64,000 nucleotides of DNA, taken from assembly GCF_041051975.1 (NCBI RefSeq), contig NZ_CP163435.1, forward strand, positions 930,001 through 994,000, in the 5' to 3' direction. The position numbers and the translations under genes were made by a program. Source of the DNA: Streptomyces sp. R21 (GTDB lineage: Bacteria > Actinomycetota > Actinomycetes > Streptomycetales > Streptomycetaceae). The notes beneath the pieces were generated by a model, which saw only the letters and a list, made by a program, of their open reading frames with translations, did not search any database and was not told the DNA's origin. Each line of letters starts with the position of its first letter. Within the stretch, counting starts at the first letter, position 1. Positions 51,251 to 60,581 of this stretch are shown here, in pieces.

Positions 51251-52411
51251 GTGACCGAGCTCGCCGCGGTGAAGGCCGCCCTCAAGACCCAGGCCGTCGA
51301 GACGCCGTCATGGGCGTACGGGAACTCGGGAACCCGCTTCAAGGTGTTCGCGCAGCCCGGAGTTCCGCGTACGCCTCAGGAGAAGTTGGACGACGCCGCC
51401 CAGGTGCACGCGTTCACCGGTGCGGCGCCGACCGTCGCCCTGCACATTCCGTGGGACAAGGTCGACGACTACGCCGCCCTCGCCAAGCACGCGGAGGACC
51501 GCGGGCTCAAGCTCGGCACGATCAACTCCAACACTTTCCAGGACGACGACTACAAGCTCGGCAGCATCTGCCACCCCGACGCCGCCGTGCGCCGCAAGGC
51601 CCTTGATCACCTGCTCGAGTGCGTCGACATCATGGACGCGACCGGTTCCAAGGACCTGAAGCTGTGGTTCGCCGACGGCACCAATTACCCCGGCCAGGAC
51701 GACATCCGCGAGCGCCAGGACCGGCTCGCCGAGGGCCTTGCACAGGTGTACGAGCGCCTCGGTGACGACCAGCGCATGCTCCTCGAGTACAAGTTCTTCG
51801 AGCCCGCCTTCTACACGACCGACGTCCCGGACTGGGGCACGGCCTACGCACACTGCCTCAAGCTCGGCGACAAGGCCCAGGTCGTGGTCGATACCGGACA
51901 CCACGCACCCGGCACCAACATCGAGTTCATCGTCGCCACGCTGCTGCGCGAGCGGAAGCTCGGCGGCTTCGACTTCAACTCACGCTTCTATGCCGACGAC
52001 GACCTGATGGTGGGCGCCGCCGACCCCTTCCAGCTCTTCCGGATCATGTACGAGGTGATCCGCGGCGGCGGCTTCGCGCCCGAGGTCGCCTTCATGCTCG
52101 ACCAGTGCCACAACATCGAGGCGAAGATCCCGGCGATCATTCGGTCGGTGATGAACGTCCAGGAAGCCACGGCGAAGGCGCTGCTGGTGGATCGCGTCGC
52201 TCTTTCCGCCGCCCAGCGCTCGGGGGACGTACTCGAGGCGAACGCCGTGATCATGGACGCGTACAACACGGACGTACGGCCGTTGCTGCGGGAGGTGCGG
52301 GGCGAGCTGGGGCTCGACCCTGAGCCGGTCGCGGCGTACCGGGCCTCCGGCTGGGCCGAACGGATTGCTTCCGAGCGCGTCGGTGGGCAGCAGGCCGGAT
52401 GGGGCGCGTAG
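51251..52411 (+). CDS. rhaI: L-rhamnose isomerase
   Basis: A 386-residue cytoplasmic aldose-ketose isomerase of the xylose-isomerase-like barrel fold, converting L-rhamnose to L-rhamnulose. Conserved blocks include [70 protein letters not shown] and [13 protein letters not shown], which contribute the metal-binding Glu, Asp and His residues. This is the actinobacterial RhaI type rather than enterobacterial RhaA. GTG start with AGGAG upstream. It opens the rightward catabolic cluster. Confidence 0.95.
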   Translation: MTELAAVKAALKTQAVETPSWAYGNSGTRFKVFAQPGVPRTPQEKLDDAAQVHAFTGAAPTVALHIPWDKVDDYAALAKHAEDRGLKLGTINSNTFQDDDYKLGSICHPDAAVRRKALDHLLECVDIMDATGSKDLKLWFADGTNYPGQDDIRERQDRLAEGLAQVYERLGDDQRMLLEYKFFEPAFYTTDVPDWGTAYAHCLKLGDKAQVVVDTGHHAPGTNIEFIVATLLRERKLGGFDFNSRFYADDDLMVGAADPFQLFRIMYEVIRGGGFAPEVAFMLDQCHNIEAKIPAIIRSVMNVQEATAKALLVDRVALSAAQRSGDVLEANAVIMDAYNTDVRPLLREVRGELGLDPEPVAAYRASGWAERIASERVGGQQAGWGA

Positions 52412-52450
52412 GCGCTGCGCTGCGTCTGCCGGGTCATGCCGGTGGCAGGC

Positions 52451-52526
52451 TGCGGGCCGCTTGTGGCTGGTCGCGCCCACGCGGCGGAGCCGCAAATCGA
52501 AACAGCCCCGCGCCCCTTTCGGGGCC
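52451..52526 (+). repeat. Dispersed streptomycete intergenic repeat
   Basis: This stretch contains TTGTGGCTGGTCGCGCCCAC, the hairpin GCGGC-GGA-GCCGC, then CGCAAATCGAAACAG and a final hairpin GCCCC-TTTC-GGGGC. The arrangement is that of a repeat I recall from intergenic regions across Streptomyces genomes. The last hairpin may terminate or attenuate rhaI transcription before the aldolase gene. Confidence 0.7.
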
Positions 52527-52603
52527 GTTCGTGCCAGCCCTCCGCACGCTGCCAGGGCCTGCTTCAGAACACGTACACACTCTTCATGAAGGACTGACGA
52601 CAC

Positions 52604-54649
52604 ATGGCACCCCACCCCCACCCCCAAGCCGCCGCTCTGCTCGCCCGGTCGCATCGGCTCGGCGCCGATCCCCGTAACACGAACTACGCGGGGGGCAACA
52701 CGTCCGCGAAGGGCACCGACACCGACCCTGTCACCGGCGGTGACGTCGAGCTGATGTGGGTGAAGGGGTCCGGCGGGGATCTGGGAACCCTCACCGAGGC
52801 GGGGCTGGCTGTGCTGCGGCTGGACCGGCTGCACGCGCTGAAGGGTGTCTACCCGGGCGTCGAGCGCGAGGACGAGATGGTTGCCGCGTTCGACTACTGC
52901 CTTCACGGCAAGGGCGGCGCGGCCCCCTCCATCGACACCGCGATGCACGGTCTGGTCGACGCCGCTCACGTCGACCACCTCCACCCGGACTCCGGGATCG
53001 CGCTCGCCTGTGCGGCGGACGGGGAGAAGCTGACCGCCGAGTGCTTCGGCGACAGCGTGGTGTGGGTGCCCTGGCGGCGGCCCGGCTTCCAGCTGGGACT
53101 GGACATCGCCGCTGTGAAGGAGGCCAACCCGCAGGCGATCGGCTGCGTCCTCGGCGGGCACGGCATCACGGCGTGGGGTGCCACGGCCAAGGAGTGCGAG
53201 CGCAACTCGCTGCACATCATCCGTACCGCCGAGGCGTTCCTGGAGGAGAAGGGGAAGGCCGAGCCGTTCGGGCCTGTCGTCGAGGGGTACGGGGCGCTGG
53301 CCGAGGGTGAGCGGCGCGAGCGGGCCGCGGCCCTGGCGCCGTACATCCGGGCCGTCGCCTCCCAGGACAAGCCGCAGGTCGGCCACTTCACCGACTCTGA
53401 CGTGGTTCTTGAGTTCCTGGCCCGGGCCGAGCACCCGCGGCTCGCCGCGCTGGGGACCTCCTGCCCCGATCACTTCCTGCGGACCAAGGTGGCGCCGCTG
53501 GTCCTCGACCTGCCGCCGACGGCAGGCCTGGACGAGGCCATCGCGCGGCTGAAGGAGCTCCACGCCGAGTACCGCGAGGAGTACGCCGCCTACTACCAGC
53601 GGCATGCGCTGCCCGACTCCCCCGCGATGCGCGGCGCCGACCCGGCGATCGTCCTCGTCCCCGGTGTCGGCATGTTCTCCTTCGGCAAGGACAAGCAGAC
53701 CGCTCGGGTGGCCGGCGAGTTCTACGTCAACGCGATCAACGTGATGCGCGGCGCCGAGGCGGTCTCGACGTACGCGCCGATCGAGGAGTCGGAGAAGTTC
53801 CGCATCGAGTACTGGGCGCTGGAGGAGGCCAAGCTCAAGCGGATGCCGAAGCCCAAGCCGCTGGCCACCCGGGTGGCGCTGGTGACCGGCGCGGGCAGCG
53901 GCATCGGCAAGGCGATCGCGCACCGGCTGGCCGCCGAGGGCGCGTGCGTCGTCGTCGCCGACCTCAACGGCGACAACGCAGCTGCGGTTGCGGAGGAGCT
54001 GGGCGGCCCTGACAAGGCCGTCGCGGTCACCGTGGACGTCACCTCCGAGGAGCAGATCGCCGACGCGTTCAAGGCGGCGGTGCTCGCCTTCGGCGGCGTC
54101 GACCTGGTGGTCAACAACGCCGGCATCTCCATCTCCAAGCCGCTCCTTGAGACCTCGGCGAAGGACTGGGACCTCCAGCACGACATCATGGCCCGCGGCT
54201 CCTTCCTCGTCTCGCGCGAGGCGGCCCGGGTGATGGTCCAGCAGGAGCTGGGCGGCGACATCGTCTACATCGCCTCCAAGAACGCCGTCTTCGCCGGCCC
54301 CAACAACATCGCGTACTCCGCGACCAAGGCCGACCAGGCCCACCAAGTACGGCTGCTCGCAGCCGAGTTGGGCGAGCACGGCATCCGGGTCAACGGTGTC
54401 AACCCGGACGGCGTCGTGCGCGGCTCCGGCATCTTCGCGGGCGGCTGGGGCGCCCAGCGTGCGGCGACCTACGGCATCGAGGAGGAGAAGCTCGGCGAGT
54501 TCTACGCCCAGCGGACCATCCTCAAGCGCGAGGTGCTGCCCGAGCACGTCGCGAACGCCGTGTTCGCGCTGACCGGCGGGGAGCTGACGCACACCACCGG
54601 GCTGCACGTGCCGGTCGACGCCGGCGTGGCCGCCGCGTTCCTGCGATGA
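52604..54649 (+). CDS. rhaEW: Bifunctional rhamnulose-1-phosphate aldolase/L-lactaldehyde dehydrogenase
   Basis: A 681-residue fusion. Residues 1-400 are a class II aldolase domain: NTNYAGGNTSAKG near the start, and HVDHLHPDSGIALAC, which supplies metal-binding His residues. Residues 415-681 are an SDR domain with VTGAGSGIGKA, NNAGISISK and YSATK. The aldolase splits L-rhamnulose 1-phosphate into dihydroxyacetone phosphate and L-lactaldehyde, and the second domain oxidises the latter to L-lactate with NAD. The product feeds the Lut genes downstream. Its stop overlaps the kinase start (ATGA). Confidence 0.93.
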   Translation: MAPHPHPQAAALLARSHRLGADPRNTNYAGGNTSAKGTDTDPVTGGDVELMWVKGSGGDLGTLTEAGLAVLRLDRLHALKGVYPGVEREDEMVAAFDYCLHGKGGAAPSIDTAMHGLVDAAHVDHLHPDSGIALACAADGEKLTAECFGDSVVWVPWRRPGFQLGLDIAAVKEANPQAIGCVLGGHGITAWGATAKECERNSLHIIRTAEAFLEEKGKAEPFGPVVEGYGALAEGERRERAAALAPYIRAVASQDKPQVGHFTDSDVVLEFLARAEHPRLAALGTSCPDHFLRTKVAPLVLDLPPTAGLDEAIARLKELHAEYREEYAAYYQRHALPDSPAMRGADPAIVLVPGVGMFSFGKDKQTARVAGEFYVNAINVMRGAEAVSTYAPIEESEKFRIEYWALEEAKLKRMPKPKPLATRVALVTGAGSGIGKAIAHRLAAEGACVVVADLNGDNAAAVAEELGGPDKAVAVTVDVTSEEQIADAFKAAVLAFGGVDLVVNNAGISISKPLLETSAKDWDLQHDIMARGSFLVSREAARVMVQQELGGDIVYIASKNAVFAGPNNIAYSATKADQAHQVRLLAAELGEHGIRVNGVNPDGVVRGSGIFAGGWGAQRAATYGIEEEKLGEFYAQRTILKREVLPEHVANAVFALTGGELTHTTGLHVPVDAGVAAAFLR

Positions 54650-56097
54650 GCACCACCGTGAAGTCGTACGCCGCCGTCGACCTCGGCGCGTCCAGCGGGC
54701 GCGTCATGGTCGGCCGCGTCGGGCCGGACGCCCTGGAGCTGACCGAGGCGCACCGGTTCACCAACCGGCCGGTGCGCGTCCCCGAGGGCCTGCGCTGGGA
54801 CATCCTGTCCCTGTACGCGGGGGTGCTCGACGGACTGCGCGCCGCAGGGCAGGTCGACTCGGTGGGCATCGACAGCTGGGCCGTGGACTACGGGCTCCTC
54901 GACACGGACGGTGCGCTGCTCGGCAATCCGGTGCACTACCGCGACGCGCGCACCGAGGGCGTGGCGGAGAAGGTGTGGGCGACGGTCCCGGCCGCGGAGC
55001 TGTACGCGGCCACCGGTCTCCAGTACGCGCCGTTCAACACGCTGTACCAGTTGACGGCGGCTCGCACCTCATCTCAACTGGCTCACGCTCAGCGGCTGTT
55101 GCTGATTCCCGATCTGCTGACGTACTGGCTCACGGGCGAGGCGGGCACCGAGCTCACCAACGCCTCGACCACCCAGCTGATCGATCCCCGGACGCGCGAG
55201 TGGTCGTACGACATCGCCTCCCGGCTGGGCATCGACCTGGACCTGTTCGCGCCGCTACGCCGGCCCGGCGACCCGGCGGGACTGCTGCGGCCGCAGGTGC
55301 TGGAGGAGACCGGGCTGACCGGCCCGGTCCCGGTGACCACGGTCGGCTCGCACGACACGGCCTCGGCGGTGGCCGCGGTGCCCGCCGGCTCCGGCGAGCG
55401 CTTCGCGTACATCTGCACCGGCACCTGGTCCCTGGCGGGTCTGGAGCTGGACGCGCCGGTCCTGTCCGAGGCGAGCCGGCTGGCCAACTTCACCAACGAG
55501 CTGGGCCTGGACGGCACCGTCCGCTATCTCCGCAACATCATGGGGCTCTGGCTGCTCCAGGAGTGCGTACGCGACTGGGGGCACCCCGACCTGGGGGAGC
55601 TTCTGCCGGCGGCCGCCGGGGTTCCGGCGCTGCGCTCGGTCGTGGACGCGGGCGACGCCGCCTTCCTCGCGCCGGGCCGTATGCCGGAGCGGATCGCCGA
55701 CGCCTGCCGGGCCTCCGGTCAGCCGGTGCCGGAGTCCCGCGCCGAGATCACCCGCTGCATCCTGGACTCCCTCGCTCTCGCCCACCGCCGGGCCATCACC
55801 GAGGCCCAGTCGCTCGCCGACCACCCGGTCGACGTCGTCCACATCGTCGGCGGCGGCACCCGCAACGCCCTGCTCTGCCAGCTCACCGCCGACGCCTGCG
55901 GCCTGCCGGTCGTGGCGGGCCCGGCGGAGGCGGCCGCGCTCGGCAACGTCCTCGTCCAGGCCCGCGCCCACGGTCTTGTCGGCGACCGCTCGGCGATGCG
56001 TGGACTCCTCGCCCGTACGCAGCCGCTGGAGCGGTACATACCGCGGGGCGACACCGCGGCGTGGCGCGCGGCGGAGATCCGGATCACCGGCCGGTGA
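54646..56097 (+). CDS. rhaB: Rhamnulokinase
   Basis: A 483-residue FGGY-family sugar kinase. The N-terminal phosphate-binding block is AVDLGASSGRVMVG, VGIDSWAVDYGLLD contains the substrate-binding Asp, and the C-terminal half has CTGTWSLAGLELD and HIVGGGTRNALLCQ. It phosphorylates L-rhamnulose at O1 using ATP. The four-base overlap with the aldolase gene places both in one operon; the isomerase gene lies upstream across a short gap with a hairpin repeat. Confidence 0.94.
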   Translation: MSTTVKSYAAVDLGASSGRVMVGRVGPDALELTEAHRFTNRPVRVPEGLRWDILSLYAGVLDGLRAAGQVDSVGIDSWAVDYGLLDTDGALLGNPVHYRDARTEGVAEKVWATVPAAELYAATGLQYAPFNTLYQLTAARTSSQLAHAQRLLLIPDLLTYWLTGEAGTELTNASTTQLIDPRTREWSYDIASRLGIDLDLFAPLRRPGDPAGLLRPQVLEETGLTGPVPVTTVGSHDTASAVAAVPAGSGERFAYICTGTWSLAGLELDAPVLSEASRLANFTNELGLDGTVRYLRNIMGLWLLQECVRDWGHPDLGELLPAAAGVPALRSVVDAGDAAFLAPGRMPERIADACRASGQPVPESRAEITRCILDSLALAHRRAITEAQSLADHPVDVVHIVGGGTRNALLCQLTADACGLPVVAGPAEAAALGNVLVQARAHGLVGDRSAMRGLLARTQPLERYIPRGDTAAWRAAEIRITGR

Positions 56098-56167
56098 GCG
56101 GGACTCCCCCACGGCCCGTTCGGCGCGTAATGTGCACCCATCCGATGATCGAGCACAAGGAGCCGCG

Positions 56168-56923
56168 ATGCGTGTCGCCCTGTTCCTGACCTGTGTCAAC
56201 GACACGCTGTATCCGGACACGGGCCGCGCGGTGGTGAAACTGCTGACCAGGCTGGATGTCGACGTCGACTTCCCGATGGGGCAGACCTGTTGCGGGCAGG
56301 CCCACTACAACACCGGCTATCGCCATGAGGCCGAGCCACTGGCGCGGAAGTTCTCCGATGTATTCGGGGCGTACGAGGCGATCGTGACGCCCTCGGGATC
56401 GTGCGGCGCGATGGTGCGGGAGCTGTATCCGCGCATGGGCGAGCGGGCGCGGGCGGAGGGGCGCGGGGACACGCTCGCCACGGCGCTGGCGCCGGTGGTG
56501 CCGAAGACGTACGAACTGACCGAGTTCCTGGTGGACGTGCTCGGGGTGACGGACGTGGGCGCCTACTACCCGCACACCGTGACGTACCACCCCACCTGTC
56601 ACGGCCTGCGCAGTCTGGGCCTGGGCGCCCGCCCGCGCCGGCTGCTGGAGGCGGTCAAGGGGCTCGAGCTGCGGGAGCTGCCCGGCGCCGAGGAGTGCTG
56701 CGGCTTCGGCGGGACCTTCGCCGTGAAGAACTCCGATGTCTCGGCGGCGATGGGCACGGACAAGGTGCGCAACGCCGAGTCGACCGGGGCCGAGGTGCTG
56801 TGCGCCGCCGACAACTCCTGTCTGATGCACATCGGCGGCACCATGACCCGGCTGAGGACCGGCATGCGGCCGGTGCACATCGCGGAGATCCTGGCGAGCA
56901 CGGAAGAGGAGCCGCTGGTATGA
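56168..56923 (+). CDS. lutA: Lactate utilization protein A
   Basis: A 251-residue Fe-S-binding oxidoreductase subunit with two CCG domains: TCCGQAHYNTGY and YHPTCHGLRS followed by AEECCGFGGTFAVKN. LutA, LutB and LutC together oxidise L-lactate to pyruvate in Bacillus and relatives. AAGGAG lies upstream of the ATG. Placement directly after the rhamnose kinase fits use of the L-lactate made by the aldolase/dehydrogenase fusion. Confidence 0.93.
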   Translation: MRVALFLTCVNDTLYPDTGRAVVKLLTRLDVDVDFPMGQTCCGQAHYNTGYRHEAEPLARKFSDVFGAYEAIVTPSGSCGAMVRELYPRMGERARAEGRGDTLATALAPVVPKTYELTEFLVDVLGVTDVGAYYPHTVTYHPTCHGLRSLGLGARPRRLLEAVKGLELRELPGAEECCGFGGTFAVKNSDVSAAMGTDKVRNAESTGAEVLCAADNSCLMHIGGTMTRLRTGMRPVHIAEILASTEEEPLV

Positions 56924-56955
56924 GCGGGAGCACGAACGAGGAGACTGCCGCATGA
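56920..56955 (+). CDS. Eleven-codon linker ORF between lutA and lutB
   Basis: ATG at 56920 overlaps the lutA stop (ATGA), reads MSGSTNEETAA, and its TGA overlaps the lutB ATG (ATGA again). Its first ten bases, ATGAGCGGGA, are the same as the first ten of lutB. It may relay ribosomes from lutA to lutB or be a duplicated start. Peptide function is unlikely. Confidence 0.35.
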   Translation: MSGSTNEETAA

Positions 56956-58427
56956 GCGGGACGTTCGTCGGCATGCCGGCCTTCCCGGTGGCCGCGCACG
57001 AGGCCGTCAACAACCAGACCCTGCGCGGCAATCTCCGCCACGCCACGCACACGATCCGCGCCAAGCGGGCCAAGGCGGTCGCCGAGGTCTCCGACTGGGC
57101 GGAGCTGCGCGAGGCCGGCAAGGAGACCAAGGACCATACGCTCCGTCATCTCGACCGGTATCTCGTGCAGTTGGAGGAGTCGGTCGTCGCGGCCGGCGGC
57201 ACCGTGCACTGGGCGGCCGACGCCGACGAGGCCAACCGGATCGTGGCCGATCTGGTCAAGGCCACCGGTGAGAGCGAGGTCGTCAAGGTCAAGTCCATGG
57301 CCACGCAGGAGATCGGCCTCAACGAAGCGCTGGAGGCCGAGGGCATCCACGCCTACGAGACCGATCTCGCCGAGCTGATCGTGCAGTTGGGCAAGGACCG
57401 CCCTTCGCACATCCTCGTCCCGGCGATCCACCGCAACCGTGGTGAGATCCGCGAGATCTTCGCCCGCGAGATGAGCGAGTGGGGCCGCCCGGCACCCGAG
57501 GGGCTCACCGACTCCCCCGCCGAACTCGCCGAGGCCGCCCGGCTGCACCTGCGCGAGAAGTTCCTGCGCGCCAAGGTCGGCATCTCCGGCGCCAACTTCA
57601 TGGTCGCCGAGACCGGCACGCTGGTGGTCGTCGAGTCGGAGGGCAACGGCCGGATGTGCCTGACCCTGCCCGAGACGCTGATCTCGGTCGTCGGCATCGA
57701 GAAGATCGTGCCCACCTGGCGCGACCTGGAGGTCTACCTCCAGACCCTCCCCCGCTCCTCCACGGCCGAGCGCATGAACCCGTACACCTCGACGTGGACC
57801 GGCACCACGGACGGCGACGGGCCACAGAACTTCCACCTTGTGCTGCTGGACAACGGCCGCACCGACACCCTCGCCGACGAGGTCGGCCGCCAGGCCCTGC
57901 GCTGCATCCGCTGCTCGGCCTGCCTCAACGTCTGCCCCGTCTACGAGCGGGCGGGCGGCCACGCCTACGGCTCGGTCTACCCGGGCCCCATCGGCGCCAT
58001 CCTCAGCCCCCAACTCCGGGGTACACAGAGCGAGATCGACGCCTCGCTGCCGTACGCGTCGAGTCTGTGCGGCGCCTGCTACGAGGTGTGCCCGGTCGCC
58101 ATCGACATCCCCGAGGTGCTGGTGCATCTGCGGGAGCGCATCGCGCAGGGCGGCCCGGTGACACGGGACGGCAGCAAGGTGGTGCTGCAACCCGCGAAGG
58201 GGCACGCCGCCGAGCGGGCCGCCATGCGGGCGGCGCGCTGGGCGTTCAGCCATCCCGGCGCGCTGCGCACCGGCCAGCGGCTCGCGTCCCGCACCCGCCG
58301 CTTCCACCCGCGCACCCTGCCCGGTCCCGGCAAGGCGTGGAGCGACACCCGAGACCTGCCGGCGGTGCCCGCGGAGCCGTTCCGCGACTGGTGGCAGCGC
58401 ACGCACGGCGGAAAGGACGCCAAGTGA
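56952..58427 (+). CDS. lutB: Lactate utilization protein B
   Basis: A 491-residue Fe-S protein. The first 330 residues are a LUD-like domain (LRHATHTIRAKRAKAVAEV, GAVF-type core GANFMVAETGTLVVVESEGN), followed by two [4Fe-4S] motifs, CIRCSACLNVCPVY and CGACYEVCPVAIDIP. It is the electron-transfer core of the Lut complex. The start is set by the ATGA overlap with the small linker ORF; the GTGA at its end couples it to lutC. Confidence 0.93.
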   Translation: MSGTFVGMPAFPVAAHEAVNNQTLRGNLRHATHTIRAKRAKAVAEVSDWAELREAGKETKDHTLRHLDRYLVQLEESVVAAGGTVHWAADADEANRIVADLVKATGESEVVKVKSMATQEIGLNEALEAEGIHAYETDLAELIVQLGKDRPSHILVPAIHRNRGEIREIFAREMSEWGRPAPEGLTDSPAELAEAARLHLREKFLRAKVGISGANFMVAETGTLVVVESEGNGRMCLTLPETLISVVGIEKIVPTWRDLEVYLQTLPRSSTAERMNPYTSTWTGTTDGDGPQNFHLVLLDNGRTDTLADEVGRQALRCIRCSACLNVCPVYERAGGHAYGSVYPGPIGAILSPQLRGTQSEIDASLPYASSLCGACYEVCPVAIDIPEVLVHLRERIAQGGPVTRDGSKVVLQPAKGHAAERAAMRAARWAFSHPGALRTGQRLASRTRRFHPRTLPGPGKAWSDTRDLPAVPAEPFRDWWQRTHGGKDAK

Positions 58428-59065
58428 GCAGCAGGGAACGGATCCTGGGCCGGGTGCGGCGCGCGCTCGCCGACGTACCACGGGACGACACGCCGTACGA
58501 ACAGGCGCTTGAGCGGCGGTACCTGACCGAGCACGGCGAGCGGAGCGTCGAGCAGAGGGTGGATCTGCTCGCGGAGAATCTGGCGGACTACCGGGCGGTC
58601 GTGCACCGCTGCCCGGAGGGTGAACTCGGCACGGTGATCTCGGGGTTGCTGGCGGAGCGGAATTCGGCGTCCGTGCTCGTCCCGCCCGGTCTGGACGAAG
58701 CATGGCTGGCGGCCACAGAGGTCCCCCGTGTCACGGACCGGGCCGACAGCACACCGCACGACCTCGACCGCGTCACCAGCGTGGTCACCGCATGCGCGGT
58801 GGCCATCGCCGAGACCGGCACCATCGTGCTCGACGGCGGCCCCGACCAGGGCCGTCGCCGCATCACCCTGGTCCCCGACCACCACATCTGCGTCGTCCGA
58901 GTCCCCGACCAGGTCGTCGCCTCCGTGCCCCAGGCGCTCGAACGCCTCGACCCCGCCCGCCCGTTGACATGGATCTCCGGCCCGTCGGCGACCAGCGACA
59001 TCGAGCTGGACCGGGTCGAAGGAGTACACGGGCCGCGCACGTTGGAGGTCATCCTGGTGACCTGA
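58424..59065 (+). CDS. lutC: Lactate utilization protein C
   Basis: A 213-residue LUD-domain protein, third subunit of the lactate-oxidising complex. It starts SSRERILGRVRRALADVPR and contains TACAVAIAETGTIVLDG and ITLVPDHHICVVRVPDQVV, typical of LutC/YkgG. GTG start overlapping the lutB stop by four bases. The order lutA-lutB-lutC is that of the canonical operon. It closes the catabolic series from rhamnose to pyruvate. Confidence 0.92.
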   Translation: MSSRERILGRVRRALADVPRDDTPYEQALERRYLTEHGERSVEQRVDLLAENLADYRAVVHRCPEGELGTVISGLLAERNSASVLVPPGLDEAWLAATEVPRVTDRADSTPHDLDRVTSVVTACAVAIAETGTIVLDGGPDQGRRRITLVPDHHICVVRVPDQVVASVPQALERLDPARPLTWISGPSATSDIELDRVEGVHGPRTLEVILVT

Positions 59066-59105
59066 GGACGCCGGTGCCGATTCCGGGGTCGGGACGGGGG
59101 CCCGT

Positions 59106-59843
59106 ATGCAGTTCATCGAGGTGACCGAGCTGGCCGGGGTGCGCTCGGCAGTCATACGGTTCCGCGGGCCGGGCACGGAGCTCGGCTTCACGCTCTTCCC
59201 GATGATCCATCTGGGCGAGCCGGGCTTCTACCGGGAGGTGGCGGCCCGGCTCCGCCGCTGCGACCTGGTCATCGCGGAGGGCGTCGGGTCCGGCTCGCCG
59301 GCCGCGGAGGCCCTGACGGCGTCGTACACCCGGCTGGACGGGCACGAGCGGCTGGGGCTCGTCGTCCAGGACATCGACTACAACACGCTCGGCGTGCCCG
59401 TGGTGTGCCCCGACATGTCGGGCGCGGAGTTCGAGGACCGCTACCGGCGTCTGCCGTTGCGGGAACGTGCGGTGCTGGCCGCGGTGATCCCGGCGGTCAC
59501 GGCGGGCATGCGCCTGTTCGGCACCCGCCGCTACCTGGCCCGGCATCTGACCACCGAGGATCTGCTGAGCGACGCCGAGGAGGCGGCGCTCGACACCCTG
59601 CCGGGCCTGGACGACCTGGTGATGCGGCGCCGCGACCGGCTGCTGGTGCGCACACTCACCGAGTACCACCGCGCCCACACCGCGCGGACCGGCCCGTTCG
59701 TCATCGGAATCGTCTACGGCGCCGAGCACATGCGCGCGGTCTCCGACGCGCTGACCGGGCTGGGCTACCACGCCGCGGACGCCGAGTGGGTGAACGTCTT
59801 CGCGCTGGACCCGCCGGACGGTGCCGGGTCCGGTTCCTCGTGA
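59106..59843 (+). CDS. TraB-like protein
   Basis: A 245-residue soluble protein with features of the TraB/TIKI/GumN superfamily: LFPMIHLGEPGFYREVAARLRRCDLVIAEGV near the N terminus and GIVYGAEHMRAVSDAL near the end, which together supply the conserved His, Glu and GxxHM residues proposed to form a metal site. Bacterial members are poorly characterised; some are metalloproteases. The ATG follows the lutC stop by 40 bases, with a weak GGGGG upstream. It may be the last gene of the lut transcript. Confidence 0.6.
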   Translation: MQFIEVTELAGVRSAVIRFRGPGTELGFTLFPMIHLGEPGFYREVAARLRRCDLVIAEGVGSGSPAAEALTASYTRLDGHERLGLVVQDIDYNTLGVPVVCPDMSGAEFEDRYRRLPLRERAVLAAVIPAVTAGMRLFGTRRYLARHLTTEDLLSDAEEAALDTLPGLDDLVMRRRDRLLVRTLTEYHRAHTARTGPFVIGIVYGAEHMRAVSDALTGLGYHAADAEWVNVFALDPPDGAGSGSS

Positions 59844-59880
59844 GCCCGGGAGGACGCCGGGGCCTCGTGCGTGCCCGCTT

Positions 59881-60531
59881 CTAGCGTCCGTCGGCTGCGG
59901 TCCGCCCGGTGATCCGTACGGCGGGATCGAGGCACCAGTCGAGGACCGACGGCCAGGAACCGTAGCCCGCGTCCAGGTCGAGGTGGCGGCCGCCCGGTAC
60001 GACATCGGTGTCGAGGCCGAGGGGCAGGCCGTAGTGGTGGGCCGCGCCGCCCGGGCAGTACGGGTCGTCGTCCGCCGCCACCAGCCGGGTCACGCCCGCG
60101 GCGGCCTTCACCTCTGCGGCGGTGACGTCCGGCCTGGCGAACGCGGAGACCTCCTCATAGCCGGCGAGCACATCGGCGGACGGGGGTGCGACCAGGAGGA
60201 CCCGGTCGGCCCGGACTGTGCCGCGGGCAGCTGCGTGCAGCCACAGGGGGACGGCGAGGCTGTGGCAGACGACCACTCGCTCGTGCCCTGGCCCCTGGGA
60301 GTTCCAGTCCGCGCCGAGGAAGGCGTGCAGCACCGCGAGCCATACATCCAGGTCCGGGTCGTCGGGGTCCGGGAGCTGGGGGTAGGTCACGCGGTGGCCG
60401 CGGGCGGCCAGTTCGTCGGCGAGGGCGCGCTGCCAGTGGCCGTCGGGCCGGTGGTTCTGCCAGCCGTGCAGGATCAGGAAGGAACGGGCCACCGGGGTCG
60501 AGACAGGGTCCGCGGTTCGGTTGGAGGTCAT
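59881..60531 (-). CDS. RBBP9/YdeN-family serine hydrolase
   Basis: A 216-residue small alpha/beta-hydrolase of the RBBP9/YdeN family. It has FLILHGWQNHRPDGHWQRAL at the N terminus, the nucleophile elbow VVCHSLAVPLWLH, a late Asp in VAADDDPYC and the catalytic His in GGRHLDLDAGYG. Substrate is unknown for most members. It is divergent from the LysR gene across 50 bases, so the LysR protein is likely to regulate it. Confidence 0.88.
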   Translation of the reverse strand: MTSNRTADPVSTPVARSFLILHGWQNHRPDGHWQRALADELAARGHRVTYPQLPDPDDPDLDVWLAVLHAFLGADWNSQGPGHERVVVCHSLAVPLWLHAAARGTVRADRVLLVAPPSADVLAGYEEVSAFARPDVTAAEVKAAAGVTRLVAADDDPYCPGGAAHHYGLPLGLDTDVVPGGRHLDLDAGYGSWPSVLDWCLDPAVRITGRTAADGR

Positions 60532-60581
60532 GGAAGTGATCGTCTCTTCCGCCTCCCCGCAGGTCCAGTTAATGTTTCTCG

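Noticed and set aside
51980..54607. 875-codon open frame on the - strand
   Set aside because: It lies antisense to rhaI and the aldolase/dehydrogenase gene, both of which have clear motifs.
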